From: an uncultured Blautia sp.
GTDB lineage: Bacteria > Bacillota > Clostridia > Lachnospirales > Lachnospiraceae
Direction: 5' to 3'
Length of the DNA stretch: 48,784 bases
Assembly: GCF_937880195.1 (NCBI RefSeq)
Contig: NZ_CALFLA010000064.1
Coordinates: forward strand, 1 to 48,784
Shown here: in pieces, positions 32,769 through 41,545 of the stretch
How the letters are laid out: each line of letters opens with the position of its first letter
Numbering within the stretch: position 1 is the first letter of the stretch
Translations under genes and position numbers: made by a program
Notes under the pieces: model-generated
What the model was told of the DNA's origin: nothing
The model's input: the letters and a program-made list of their open reading frames with translations, nothing else
Database searches by the model: none

Positions 32769-35117
32769 ATGACGTTAAAAGACCTGCCGATCGGAAAGAC
32801 GGCAACAATACGTTCTGTAGGCGGAGAGGGAGCGCTGCGTCAGCACTTTCTGGATATGGGGCTGATCCCCCAGGGAGAAGTGACTATGGTGAAATACGCG
32901 CCTATGGGCGATCCTATGGAGCTTCGCATTCATAGCTATGAGCTTACGCTTCGCCTTGCCGATGCGGAAAAAATAGAAATAGAAAATATTCATGATGCAA
33001 AAGAAGCATCAGAAAAGGAAAAAAAGAAAGCAAGACAAGTGATTCCTCATCCGGGCCTGGGCGAGGGAGGAAAGTATCACTTTAAAGAAAATGAAAACCC
33101 GCTGCCGGATAATGAAATGCTTACTTTTGCCCTGGCAGGCAATCAGAACTGCGGTAAGACAACTTTATTTAATCAGCTTACCGGCTCCAGCCAGCATGTG
33201 GGAAATTTTCCCGGCGTGACAGTAGACCGCAAAGACGGTCCTATCCGCGGCAAAGGCAATACTCTTGTTACAGACCTTCCGGGAATTTATTCTATGTCTC
33301 CATATTCCAGTGAGGAGATTGTCACCAGAAATTTTGTACTGCAGGATCATCCCAGAGGAATTATCAATATTGTGGACGCCACAAATATTGAGAGAAATCT
33401 GTATCTTACCATGCAGCTTATGGAGCTTGATATCCCTATGGTCCTTGCTTTAAATATGATGGACGAGGTGCGTGAAAACGGCGGTTCTATTAATATCAAC
33501 CGCATGGAAGAGATGCTGGGAATCCCCGTAGTTCCTATTTCGGCAGCAAAGAATGAGGGAATCGACGAGCTGGTAGGTCATGCTCTTCATGTGGCAAAAT
33601 ACCAGGAAAAACCACAGAGAATAGATTATTGTGATGCGGAAGACGACGGCGGTTCCGTACACAGATGTCTTCATGCCATTATGCACCTGATCGAAGATCA
33701 TGCTGTGGAAGCTGGGATTCCTATACGTTTTGCAGCGGCTAAGCTGACAGAAGGTGATGATTTGATCCTGGAACAGCTTCATTTGGATCAGAACGAAAAA
33801 GAAACCCTGGATCACATTGTAAAACAGATGGAAAAAGAGCGCGGGCTGGATCGTGCGGCAGCCATTGCCCATATGCGTTTTGATTTTATCGAAAAGGTAT
33901 GTGAAGAATCTGTAGTAAAACCAAAAGAAAGCAAGGAACATATCCGAAGCACAAAAATTGACAGGATCCTTACTGGTAAGTATACGGCGATTCCCTGTTT
34001 TGTAGGAATCATGGCTCTTGTATTTTACCTGACCTTTGGGGTGATTGGAGCGTTTCTTGCCAATATCCTGGACATGGGTATTACAGCTCTGGGCGGGTAC
34101 GTGGATCAGCTTATGACAGCGGCTAAAGTCAACAGCGCTCTTCATTCACTTGTTATTGACGGGGTATTCAACGGCGTGGGAAGTGTACTTAGTTTCCTTC
34201 CGGTTATTGTGACACTGTTCTTTTTCCTGTCGCTTCTGGAGGACAGTGGATATATGGCAAGGGTCGCTTTTGTTATGGATAAGCTTTTGAGAAAGATCGG
34301 GCTTTCCGGCCGGAGTATTGTTCCTATGCTGATTGGATTCGGATGTACCGTACCGGGTGTTATGGCCAGCAGAACCCTTCCCTCAGAACGGGACAGAAGG
34401 ATGACGATTCTTCTGACGCCGTTTATGAGCTGCTCTGCAAAGCTTCCGATTTATGGATTCTTTTCTGCAGCCTTTTTCCCGGAACACAGCGCTTTGGTAA
34501 TGATCCTTCTTTATTTTGGAGGAATCATTATGGGGATTCTTATGGCGCTTCTTCTGCGCCGTACCATGTTCAGCGGCGAGGCGGTTCCCTTTGTTATGGA
34601 GCTTCCCAATTATCGTATGCCGGGAGCAAAAAACGTGGGACATCTTCTCTGGGATAAGGCAAAGGACTTTTTGCAGAGAGCCTTTACGGTGATTTTTATT
34701 GCAACTATTGTGATCTGGTTTTTACAGACCTTTGATTCTCATTTGAATATTGTAACAGATTCAAAGGACAGTATGCTGGCAATGGCTGCCAGTGTGATCG
34801 CTCCTGTTTTTAAACCTATGGGATTTGGAGACTGGAGGATATCCACAGCTCTGATCACTGGTTTTATGGCAAAAGAAAGTGTTGTTTCCACCCTTTCTGT
34901 ACTGTTTGGAGGTACAGAGACACTTCTTGCTGTTATTACTCCTCTTGCAGCAATGAGTCTTCTTGTATTTTGTCTTCTTTATACGCCATGTGTAGCTGCT
35001 GTTGCTGCTATCAAACGTGAACTTGGCGCAAAATGGGCAGTGGGAGTTGTGATCGGTCAGTGCGTGATCGCCTGGATCGCAGCCTATGCTGTTTATCTGG
35101 TGGGAGGGCTTTTTTAG
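32769..35117 (+). CDS. feoB: Ferrous iron transporter FeoB with fused FeoA domain
   Basis: A 782-aa fusion. Residues 1-75 form a FeoA SH3-like domain (LKDLPIGKTATIRSVGG, MGDPMELRIHSYELTLR), followed by a charged linker. The G domain comes next (G1 GNQNCGKTTLF from about 124; G2 FPGVTV; G3 DLPGIYSMSP; G4 NMMD). The membrane part has two Gate segments and the conserved PMLIGFGCTVPG and CSAKLPIYGFF motifs. It imports Fe2+ across the cytoplasmic membrane with GTP/NTP hydrolysis. FeoA and FeoB are separate genes in many bacteria, and fusions are common in Clostridia. The gene stands alone and is ended by a structured terminator. Confidence 0.95.
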   Translation: MTLKDLPIGKTATIRSVGGEGALRQHFLDMGLIPQGEVTMVKYAPMGDPMELRIHSYELTLRLADAEKIEIENIHDAKEASEKEKKKARQVIPHPGLGEGGKYHFKENENPLPDNEMLTFALAGNQNCGKTTLFNQLTGSSQHVGNFPGVTVDRKDGPIRGKGNTLVTDLPGIYSMSPYSSEEIVTRNFVLQDHPRGIINIVDATNIERNLYLTMQLMELDIPMVLALNMMDEVRENGGSININRMEEMLGIPVVPISAAKNEGIDELVGHALHVAKYQEKPQRIDYCDAEDDGGSVHRCLHAIMHLIEDHAVEAGIPIRFAAAKLTEGDDLILEQLHLDQNEKETLDHIVKQMEKERGLDRAAAIAHMRFDFIEKVCEESVVKPKESKEHIRSTKIDRILTGKYTAIPCFVGIMALVFYLTFGVIGAFLANILDMGITALGGYVDQLMTAAKVNSALHSLVIDGVFNGVGSVLSFLPVIVTLFFFLSLLEDSGYMARVAFVMDKLLRKIGLSGRSIVPMLIGFGCTVPGVMASRTLPSERDRRMTILLTPFMSCSAKLPIYGFFSAAFFPEHSALVMILLYFGGIIMGILMALLLRRTMFSGEAVPFVMELPNYRMPGAKNVGHLLWDKAKDFLQRAFTVIFIATIVIWFLQTFDSHLNIVTDSKDSMLAMAASVIAPVFKPMGFGDWRISTALITGFMAKESVVSTLSVLFGGTETLLAVITPLAAMSLLVFCLLYTPCVAAVAAIKRELGAKWAVGVVIGQCVIAWIAAYAVYLVGGLF

Positions 35118-35140
35118 GCCTGGAATTAAATAAAAGATAA

Positions 35141-35212
35141 AAATATATGCTCTCTTTTCGGGAGATGGCTGGTCGGTTAAAGCCATTTGTCCGTAAGGGA
35201 GCATATTTTTTT
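35141..35212. terminator. Bidirectional, three-way terminator between feoB and the merR gene
   Basis: AAATATATGCTC (from 35141) pairs with GAGCATATTTTT (35199-35210). Inside the loop a second perfect stem occurs (ATGGCT / AGCCAT, 35164-35185). T-runs occur on both strands, serving convergent genes. Confidence 0.75.
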
Positions 35213-35271
35213 GACAGAGGGATTTGAAAGTATGGTATTTTGAATATATGGGTGATACGCAATAGAGTAAA

Positions 35272-36072
35272 CTAAAAATTTTTTTGTACAGGAAGCTGCA
35301 GTTGGGTAATATATTCCTCTTCTTTTGAAGATGTGTGGATATCCACCCACAGAAGTTCCAAAATCTCTCCGGCAGCAGTGAGATTGTGAGCTTTTGCATA
35401 GTCAGCCAGTTTTTTGCCCCAGCAGATACTCTGAGAATAGCTGCCGCGATAAGTAACGCAGAGATAATCGCCGCCGGGGATACAATGATCCCCTTGTTCA
35501 TCGATCATAAATACAGATTGATAAGAAAGGGTTTCTTTTTCAAGCAGAGAGGAAAGGGAGATAACAGTTCCTATTTGGTTGCTTCCAATAATGTATAGTC
35601 TTTCTTTGTCAAGGTTGATGAGACGTTTGATCAGAAGATCCATTTCTTCAGCCGCTTTGTAGCCTTCTGACAGACTATGGCAGCGCCGGGTCGGCAAGGT
35701 GATCCGGGTGATCTCATAAAGAGGAAGTTCCATGGCGGAATGAAGAGTATTTAACCGATGCGCTACATTTTTTTGAAGTTCCTGGAGAAAATCCATTTGC
35801 TTTTGTATTGCAGCCTGTTCTTCTTCTAAAAGTTTCATGGAAGAGGCAAGGCTATGGTTATCCAGATATTCCCGGATCTGTTCCATAGTAAAACCAATGG
35901 AGCGCAGATCCCGGATGACGTTTAAACGCCAAATATCATGAATACTGTAATAACGATAGCCAGAGTTTGACCGTTCCGGCTTTATAAGACCTATTTCTTC
36001 GTAATAGCGGATAGAATCCACGCCAATATTATATAATTTGGATATTTCTCCGATTTTAAAATGTTTTTTCAT
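35272..36072 (-). CDS. MerR-family regulator with GyrI-like effector domain
   Basis: A 266-aa regulator. The MerR winged helix is at residues 5-72 (FKIGEISKLYNIGVDSIRYY, GLIKPERSNSGYRYYS, LRSIGFTMEQI). A dimerising coiled coil follows at about 75-115, then a C-terminal GyrI/BmrR-like ligand-binding domain. Related proteins bind hydrophobic or cationic compounds and activate transporters. It is divergent from the YitT-like gene, whose promoter has the MerR hallmark geometry, so that gene is its likely target along with itself. Confidence 0.92.
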   Translation of the reverse strand: MKKHFKIGEISKLYNIGVDSIRYYEEIGLIKPERSNSGYRYYSIHDIWRLNVIRDLRSIGFTMEQIREYLDNHSLASSMKLLEEEQAAIQKQMDFLQELQKNVAHRLNTLHSAMELPLYEITRITLPTRRCHSLSEGYKAAEEMDLLIKRLINLDKERLYIIGSNQIGTVISLSSLLEKETLSYQSVFMIDEQGDHCIPGGDYLCVTYRGSYSQSICWGKKLADYAKAHNLTAAGEILELLWVDIHTSSKEEEYITQLQLPVQKNF

Positions 36073-36087
36073 AATCTTATATTCTCC

Positions 36088-36118
36088 TTGACTCTGGTAT
36101 TATACCAGAGTTTATAAT
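36088..36118 (+). promoter_or_regulatory. MerR-type promoter with 19-bp spacer and 21-bp palindrome
   Basis: TTGACT (36088-36093) and TATAAT (36113-36118) are separated by 19 bp, the long spacing that MerR activators correct by DNA distortion. ACTCTGGTAT-T-ATACCAGAGT (36091-36111) is a perfect 10+1+10 dyad filling the spacer. Confidence 0.9.
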
Positions 36119-36148
36119 GAGGTGAGATAAAAAGAAAGGAAATCAAAA

Positions 36149-36787
36149 ATGGGTTCTATTTGGAAAGAAATTAAAATGTCTTCGGTACTTCTTTTGTTAG
36201 GGGGAAGTGCATTGCTGGCTTTTGGGATTTATAATGTCCATTCGGTTTCCGGCGTTACGGAAGGCGGGATTCTTGGACTGACGCTTCTTCTGGAATACTG
36301 GTTTGGAATTTCACCGTCAGTTTCTGGATTATTACTGACAGTATTGTGCTACTTTTTAGGATGGAAGCTTCTTGGTAAAATGTTCTTGATCTATTCCTTT
36401 ATTTCTGCAGCAGGTTTTTCTGTTTTTTATGGAATTTTTGAGCAGTTTGAGCCATTGTTCCCTGAAATTGGAAAAAAACCTCTTCTTGCAGCAGTAGTGG
36501 GAGCTTTATTTGTAGGTATCAGTGTGGGAATCTGTGTACGTGCAGGCGGCGCGCCTACAGGTGATGACGCCCTTGCAATGAGTTTGTCTTCTGTTCTCCC
36601 TGTAGATATTCAGTGGATTTACCTGGTCAGCGATCTTGTTGTATTGGCAGCATCTTTAAGTTATATTCCGTTGAACAAAATTATGTATTCTCTTTTAACT
36701 GTAATTTTGTCAGGACAGATTATTGGAGTGATGCAGAAAATAAGGCTTCCAAAATCTGCGGCAGTGGCAGATGTGTCTCAGAGTTAA
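36149..36787 (+). CDS. YitT/YczE-like integral membrane protein
   Basis: A 212-aa protein with about five to six TM helices. GGSALLAFGIYNVHSVSGVT, GGILGLTLLLE, and RAGGAPTGDDALAMSLS resemble the YitT/YczE membrane family, but the C-terminal DUF2179 of full YitT is absent. No substrate is known for the family. Strong MerR-type control suggests a role in handling the compound sensed by the adjacent regulator, perhaps efflux. AAAGGAAA precedes the ATG. Confidence 0.75.
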   Translation: MGSIWKEIKMSSVLLLLGGSALLAFGIYNVHSVSGVTEGGILGLTLLLEYWFGISPSVSGLLLTVLCYFLGWKLLGKMFLIYSFISAAGFSVFYGIFEQFEPLFPEIGKKPLLAAVVGALFVGISVGICVRAGGAPTGDDALAMSLSSVLPVDIQWIYLVSDLVVLAASLSYIPLNKIMYSLLTVILSGQIIGVMQKIRLPKSAAVADVSQS

Positions 36788-36895
36788 GAGAGACAGGGGG
36801 AAAATTCCTGTAAATTATTTTAATTAGATTTTATCAGAAATTATATGAGATTACTATATTCTTTGTTTGATGTTTCGTTTTTATGTTGTCAGCAT

Positions 36896-36978
36896 AAATG
36901 ACAGGATTTGTGACACGTTGCGTTTTCAGCCAGGCTTTTTACAAAAGCCTGGCTGTTGTCACTTCATTCCTGTCATTT
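36896..36978. repeat. 83-bp nested palindromic element
   Basis: Three stems nest within one another: AAATGACAGGA / TCCTGTCATTT (36896-36906 / 36968-36978), GTGACA / TGTCAC (36910-36915 / 36957-36962) and CAGCCAGGCTTTT / AAAAGCCTGGCTG (36927-36939 / 36943-36955). It fills the 355-base gap between the YitT-like gene and the PBP gene, which contains no gene. It could be a terminator, a non-autonomous repeat or a structured RNA. Confidence 0.7.
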
Positions 36979-37071
36979 GTTGAGTTATTTCTTTGCCAGT
37001 ATTCTGGCAGAAGATTTGTTGCTGTGAACAGTAACGAAATTTTCCCTTATGTTTGTACTATGAAAAATAGC

Positions 37072-37121
37072 TTGACTTATAAATCTTACAGGTGTAGTAT
37101 TTAATAAAAATTACAAGTGTA
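37072..37121 (+). promoter_or_regulatory. PBP operon promoter with two BlaI-type operators
   Basis: TTGACT (37072-37077), 17-bp spacer, TAGTAT (37095-37100). Two BlaI/MecI-type half-site pairs, TACA-N2-TGTA, lie at 37087-37096 (between -35 and -10) and 37112-37121 (downstream of the -10). Confidence 0.8.
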
Positions 37122-37142
37122 AGATTTATGGGAGATATGGAT

Positions 37143-39233
37143 ATGAGAAAAAGCAGAAAACGAAAAACAAAAAATAAGCTGCTGCTGGCAATCCTGCTGG
37201 GAGCAGTTGTCTGTATTGGCGGGATTTTTTCTGTAATCGAGTTTTCCAGCCAAAAGCCAGAGGAAATATTAAAAGAATATATGGCTCATATTGATAAAGG
37301 AGAATATGAGCAAATGTATGAGCTTACTGACAGGGCGGAAAACTCAGAACAGGACAGGGAAAGATTTATTGATCGTAATTCCAGGATTTATGAAGGCATA
37401 GAAGTTAAAAATCTTAAAGTAAAAGAGATTACTGCTGATAAAAAATGGGGAAAAGAGGTATCCGTTTCATATATAACATCCTTTGACAGCGCGGCAGGGA
37501 AGATAGAATTTGAGAATCAGGCGTCGCTTATCAAACGCAGGGACGGATATAAAATAATATGGAAGGATCATCTGATTTTCCCCAATTTAACAGAAAAAGA
37601 TAAAATAAGGGTTTCCTTATCTGAGGCGCAGCGAGGTCAGATATTAGATCGTAATGGAAAAACTCTTGCAGGAAAGGGCGTAGCTACATCTGTTGGAATT
37701 GTTCCAGGCAAATTAAAAGACAATTCTATAAATGAACTTTCCAGGCTTCTGGAAATAGAGGAAGAGGCTATAAACAAAAAGCTGGAGGCAGAATGGGTCA
37801 AAGAAGATTCTTTTGTGCCGATTACAATGGTTCGGAAGATACAGGAAACGGATTTGATGAAAATAGAAACAGACGAAGAAATACTTAAGGAACAGGAAAG
37901 GCAGAGCCGAGTGCTGGAAATACCAGGAGTTATGCTGTCTGATACAGAAGTACGTTCTTATCCTCTGGAGGCTGCTGCGTCACATCTCATTGGATATGTG
38001 CAGCCTGTTACTGCGGAAGATCTGGAAAATCATCCAGAGGAAGGATATCATTCCAACAGTGTGATCGGCCGTACTGGAATGGAAGGCCTGTTTGAAAAAG
38101 AATTAAAAGGAAGAGACGGCTGTGAAATCAATATTGTAGGCGAGAACGGACAGATAAAAGAGACGATTGCACGTGTGATAAAAGAAGATGGAAAAGATAT
38201 TCAGTTAACCATAGACTCTGAGCTGCAAAAAGCATTGTATCAGCAGTTTCAGGAAGATACCGGGTGTTCGGCAGCATTGAATCCATATACAGGGGAAATC
38301 CTGGCTCTGGTAAGCACACCGTCCTATGATAATAATGATTTTATCAAAGGGATAACAACAGAGAAGTGGAACTCATTAAATGAAGATAAAAAAAGACCTT
38401 TGTATAATCGTTTCCGGCAGGCGTGGTGTCCGGGTTCGTCATTTAAGCCTGTTGTGGCAGGGATTGGATTGAAAACAGGAATCATAGATCCAAATGAGGA
38501 TTTTGGAAATGAAGGACTTTCCTGGCAAAAGGATTCTTCATGGGGTTCTTATTATGTAACGACTCTTCATGAATGTAATCCTGTTACTATGAAAAACGCT
38601 TTGATATATTCAGATAATATTTATTTTGCAAAAGCAGCCCTGAGGATAGGCGCAGAAACCTTTTCCAGGTCTTTGAATGAACTTGGTTTTAATCAAAAAA
38701 TACCATTTGAGATCCAGATGTCAGAATCCCAATATTCAAATACGGAACAGATAGAAACAGAAATACAGTTGGCTGACAGTGGATATGGGCAAGGACAGAT
38801 ATTAGTGAATCCCGTACATCTGGCAAGCATATATACTGCATTCTTAAATGGCGGCAATATGGTGAAGCCTTATCTGGTATACAGAGAGAATCCCAGGGGA
38901 GAGATATGGATTCCAAAAGCTTTTCCAGAGAGCGGGATTTCAGAAATCCTGGAAGGATTAAAAGGTGTTATTTCTGATCCCAACGGCACAGGGCGAGGCG
39001 CATATACAGAGGGAGTTACGTTAGCCGGAAAAACAGGAACGGCAGAATTAAAGGCGTCAAAAGAAGATACTGCGGGAACGGAAATCGGATGGTTTTCGGT
39101 TTTTACTGCTGAAAAAAATACAGAAAAACCAATTCTGTTAATAAGTATGGTAGAAAATGTAAAGGATTTAGGTGGCAGCAGTTATGTTGTTAAAAAAGAT
39201 AAAAAAGTATTGGATCAGTTTCTGGCAAAGTAA
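37143..39233 (+). CDS. MecA/PBP2a-like penicillin-binding protein (class B transpeptidase)
   Basis: A 696-aa protein if started at the ATG at 37143 (GGGAG eight bases upstream); ATGs at 37128 and 37137 are in frame. Residue numbers here count from 37128. An N-terminal TM (about 17-35) is followed by a MecA_N/NTF2-like domain (about 40-155), a PBP dimerisation domain (RGQILDRNGKTLAGKG) and a transpeptidase with SxxK S437-S-F-K440, SDN 495-497 and KTG 635-637. Class B enzymes with MecA_N are low-affinity, often beta-lactam-inducible PBPs. BlaI operators in the promoter and blaR1-blaI at the far end support inducible tolerance. The stop lies within the next gene. Confidence 0.9.
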   Translation: MRKSRKRKTKNKLLLAILLGAVVCIGGIFSVIEFSSQKPEEILKEYMAHIDKGEYEQMYELTDRAENSEQDRERFIDRNSRIYEGIEVKNLKVKEITADKKWGKEVSVSYITSFDSAAGKIEFENQASLIKRRDGYKIIWKDHLIFPNLTEKDKIRVSLSEAQRGQILDRNGKTLAGKGVATSVGIVPGKLKDNSINELSRLLEIEEEAINKKLEAEWVKEDSFVPITMVRKIQETDLMKIETDEEILKEQERQSRVLEIPGVMLSDTEVRSYPLEAAASHLIGYVQPVTAEDLENHPEEGYHSNSVIGRTGMEGLFEKELKGRDGCEINIVGENGQIKETIARVIKEDGKDIQLTIDSELQKALYQQFQEDTGCSAALNPYTGEILALVSTPSYDNNDFIKGITTEKWNSLNEDKKRPLYNRFRQAWCPGSSFKPVVAGIGLKTGIIDPNEDFGNEGLSWQKDSSWGSYYVTTLHECNPVTMKNALIYSDNIYFAKAALRIGAETFSRSLNELGFNQKIPFEIQMSESQYSNTEQIETEIQLADSGYGQGQILVNPVHLASIYTAFLNGGNMVKPYLVYRENPRGEIWIPKAFPESGISEILEGLKGVISDPNGTGRGAYTEGVTLAGKTGTAELKASKEDTAGTEIGWFSVFTAEKNTEKPILLISMVENVKDLGGSSYVVKKDKKVLDQFLAK

Positions 39234-41535
39234 AAAAAGAAAATATATTTTATTTATTCTTATTCTGATCGTGGCTGTGGCTGGATATATTGGTCTGGTA
39301 TCAGAGAAAGAGGAAAAAAGCAAAAATAATAAGTCCGCTCAGCAGGAGCTTCAAGAGGAATTTATAAAAATAATGGAAGGAGCAGAAGAAATTTATGAAA
39401 ACTTTGGGAAAGGGGACAGCTATGAATTTCAGAAGAAGCTGGTGGAATATTTAGGCAGGAAAGGATATGCTGCAGTGGATTCAGATTCGCAGATGGATAT
39501 GGTCCATGGAGAACAGGTAGAAAAATATTGTGAAAACGCCGGAAAAAATAAAAAGGATCAGGTTATTATTTTCCGTGTTCTGAAAGACGGGGGAATCGTA
39601 GGTTATGAATTACATACAGATGGAAAAGAGATGGATGCTGTTGTAAGTACACTTCGATGGACGGATCACAAATTCCGTATGACTTACTGCCATAAATTTA
39701 ATGTACATTCATGGAAATATACAGAAAAAGGATACTTTTTTATTGAGGAATATCGCCCTCCGGGATTTGACGGACAGCCGGGAGTAACAGGATTTCGTGT
39801 AAAACCTTTAAATCAGAAATGTAGAGAATTAAACCGTAAGTATGTGCTGCCAGTGGGATATAAGCTGAATAATATGCTGATTACAAACTGGAATGAAAAG
39901 GATTATTCAAAGCTGGATTTTTATGATCTTTATGAATTACAATATCCAAATGTTTACGGCAAAGAAATTCCATATGCCATGGAGGAAGGCGCAGAATATC
40001 ATATTCCCGGACAGGAGTTTGAACAGGTATTGCAAACACTTTTTTTCATTAAGAGCGAACAGATCCAGAAAAATGTAGCTTATGATCCTGACACGCAAAA
40101 ATACCGTTATCGTCCAAGAGGGAGTTACGAGTATCAGTTTCCATACGAACCCTATTCGGAAGTGGTTTCTTATGAAAAACTGAATGATGGAAAATTAAAA
40201 CTGGTAATCGAAGCTGTCTGGGAAATTGAAATGATGGATCAGGCGATTAAAAGTGAGCTGGTGGTAGAGACTTTGGAAGAGGGGAAGTTCCGTTATGTGT
40301 CAAATACTGTTCTGCGGCCAAAAGAGGATAAACCGGAGTGGTACGTGCCAAGACTTAAGGATGGACAATGGACAGAACTATATGGGAGCAGAGAGAAGCC
40401 AGAAGAAATTTATAAAAAAGACAAAATAGAAAATTCAGGAGAAGAAGTAAGCCCAAAGGGATATGATCTTCCCATTGAGGATAAAGAACAAGAGACGGCG
40501 GAAAAAGACTGCATTGCCGTTTTAAACCTGATCCAAGATATTTACAGGGATGCGGATAAGGGAAAGGCGTTAAATGTGGTTCTTGAAAATTCTGTAATGG
40601 AAGAGATGAAAAAGAAGCTGGGAACAGAACAGATTTTGGCAACTAGCGTAGAGGAATATTCTGTAATGGAAAATTATCAGGAAATGGAAGGCTTTTTATA
40701 TGATTCTGAACAGGGAATCAGCGGAGAGACTGTTTTATATACTGTTCTAAAAGACGGAGGTATTGACAGAAAAAAATTTATTTATGATGGACAGGAAATG
40801 TATCTGCTGACAACAAAAGGAGGATGGAAGAACGAAATGCCCATCATTATATCCCATTCTTTTGCAAAAATAAAACAATGGAGATACACAGAAAAAGGAT
40901 GGTTCGCATATGAATTATGTGTTCCTGAGCCGCCGGAAGTTTCAGAGATTATGGATGGAAGCTGTATGATCAGAGTTAGACTTTTGGATCAAGAATGTAT
41001 TGAACTGTCAAAAAAATGTGTGTTTCCATTAGGCTATCAGGGAAACAATATATTACGTTCTAACTGGGATGAAAGCTGCCTGGACAAACTGGATTACAAT
41101 GGAAGCTATGAGTTTTTTTACCAGATGAAATATGAGGAAAAGTTTGTGATGGAAGAAGGCAAAACCGGGATTCCGGCAAAGAAATTTGAAGAGTTGATAA
41201 CAGAATACCTTCCTGTTACAGAAGATCAGCTTCGGAATATAGCTGTATTTGATGCAGACAAAAAGGAGTACCCCTGGGTAAAGCTGGGAGCGGGCATTTA
41301 CATGCCCACTCATTTTGAAACTTCGCTGCCGGAAGTGATAAATGTAAAAGAGAATCAAGACGGGTCAAAAACCCTGACTGTTGAGGCAGTTTGTGATATG
41401 CTGATTTCTGATGACGCGGTGATCACACATGAACTGACTGTAAAATTCAGAGAAGACGGAAGCTTTCAGTATCTTGGAAATAAGATTTTAGAAAATGGAA
41501 GCAAGAATATACCAGATTACCAATACCGGGTTTAA
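39184..41535 (+). CDS. Membrane-anchored protein with tandem duplicated domain, PBP partner
   Basis: A 783-aa protein from the ATG at 39184 (AGGTGG eight bases upstream), overlapping the PBP gene by 50 bases. A short cytosolic basic stretch and one TM (about 20-40) are followed by two homologous copies of a ~340-residue domain (about 45-395 and 430-783). Paired motifs are VLKDGGI / VLKDGGI, WKYTEKGYF / WRYTEKGWF, LPVGYKLNNMLITNW / FPLGYQGNNILRSNW and IPGQEFEQVL / IPAKKFEELI. It resembles an uncharacterised Lachnospiraceae family (possibly DUF6070). Co-transcription with an inducible PBP suggests an extracellular role in wall synthesis or beta-lactam response. Confidence 0.7.
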   Translation: MLLKKIKKYWISFWQSKKRKYILFILILIVAVAGYIGLVSEKEEKSKNNKSAQQELQEEFIKIMEGAEEIYENFGKGDSYEFQKKLVEYLGRKGYAAVDSDSQMDMVHGEQVEKYCENAGKNKKDQVIIFRVLKDGGIVGYELHTDGKEMDAVVSTLRWTDHKFRMTYCHKFNVHSWKYTEKGYFFIEEYRPPGFDGQPGVTGFRVKPLNQKCRELNRKYVLPVGYKLNNMLITNWNEKDYSKLDFYDLYELQYPNVYGKEIPYAMEEGAEYHIPGQEFEQVLQTLFFIKSEQIQKNVAYDPDTQKYRYRPRGSYEYQFPYEPYSEVVSYEKLNDGKLKLVIEAVWEIEMMDQAIKSELVVETLEEGKFRYVSNTVLRPKEDKPEWYVPRLKDGQWTELYGSREKPEEIYKKDKIENSGEEVSPKGYDLPIEDKEQETAEKDCIAVLNLIQDIYRDADKGKALNVVLENSVMEEMKKKLGTEQILATSVEEYSVMENYQEMEGFLYDSEQGISGETVLYTVLKDGGIDRKKFIYDGQEMYLLTTKGGWKNEMPIIISHSFAKIKQWRYTEKGWFAYELCVPEPPEVSEIMDGSCMIRVRLLDQECIELSKKCVFPLGYQGNNILRSNWDESCLDKLDYNGSYEFFYQMKYEEKFVMEEGKTGIPAKKFEELITEYLPVTEDQLRNIAVFDADKKEYPWVKLGAGIYMPTHFETSLPEVINVKENQDGSKTLTVEAVCDMLISDDAVITHELTVKFREDGSFQYLGNKILENGSKNIPDYQYRV

Positions 41536-41545
41536 AGGGGAATTG

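Noticed and set aside
35141..35212. Fe-responsive riboswitch at feoB
   Set aside because: It lies at the 3' end of feoB, not in the leader, and reads as a bidirectional terminator.
36896..36978. Riboswitch upstream of the PBP gene
   Set aside because: The stems do not match any aptamer I know and the promoter for the PBP lies downstream of them.
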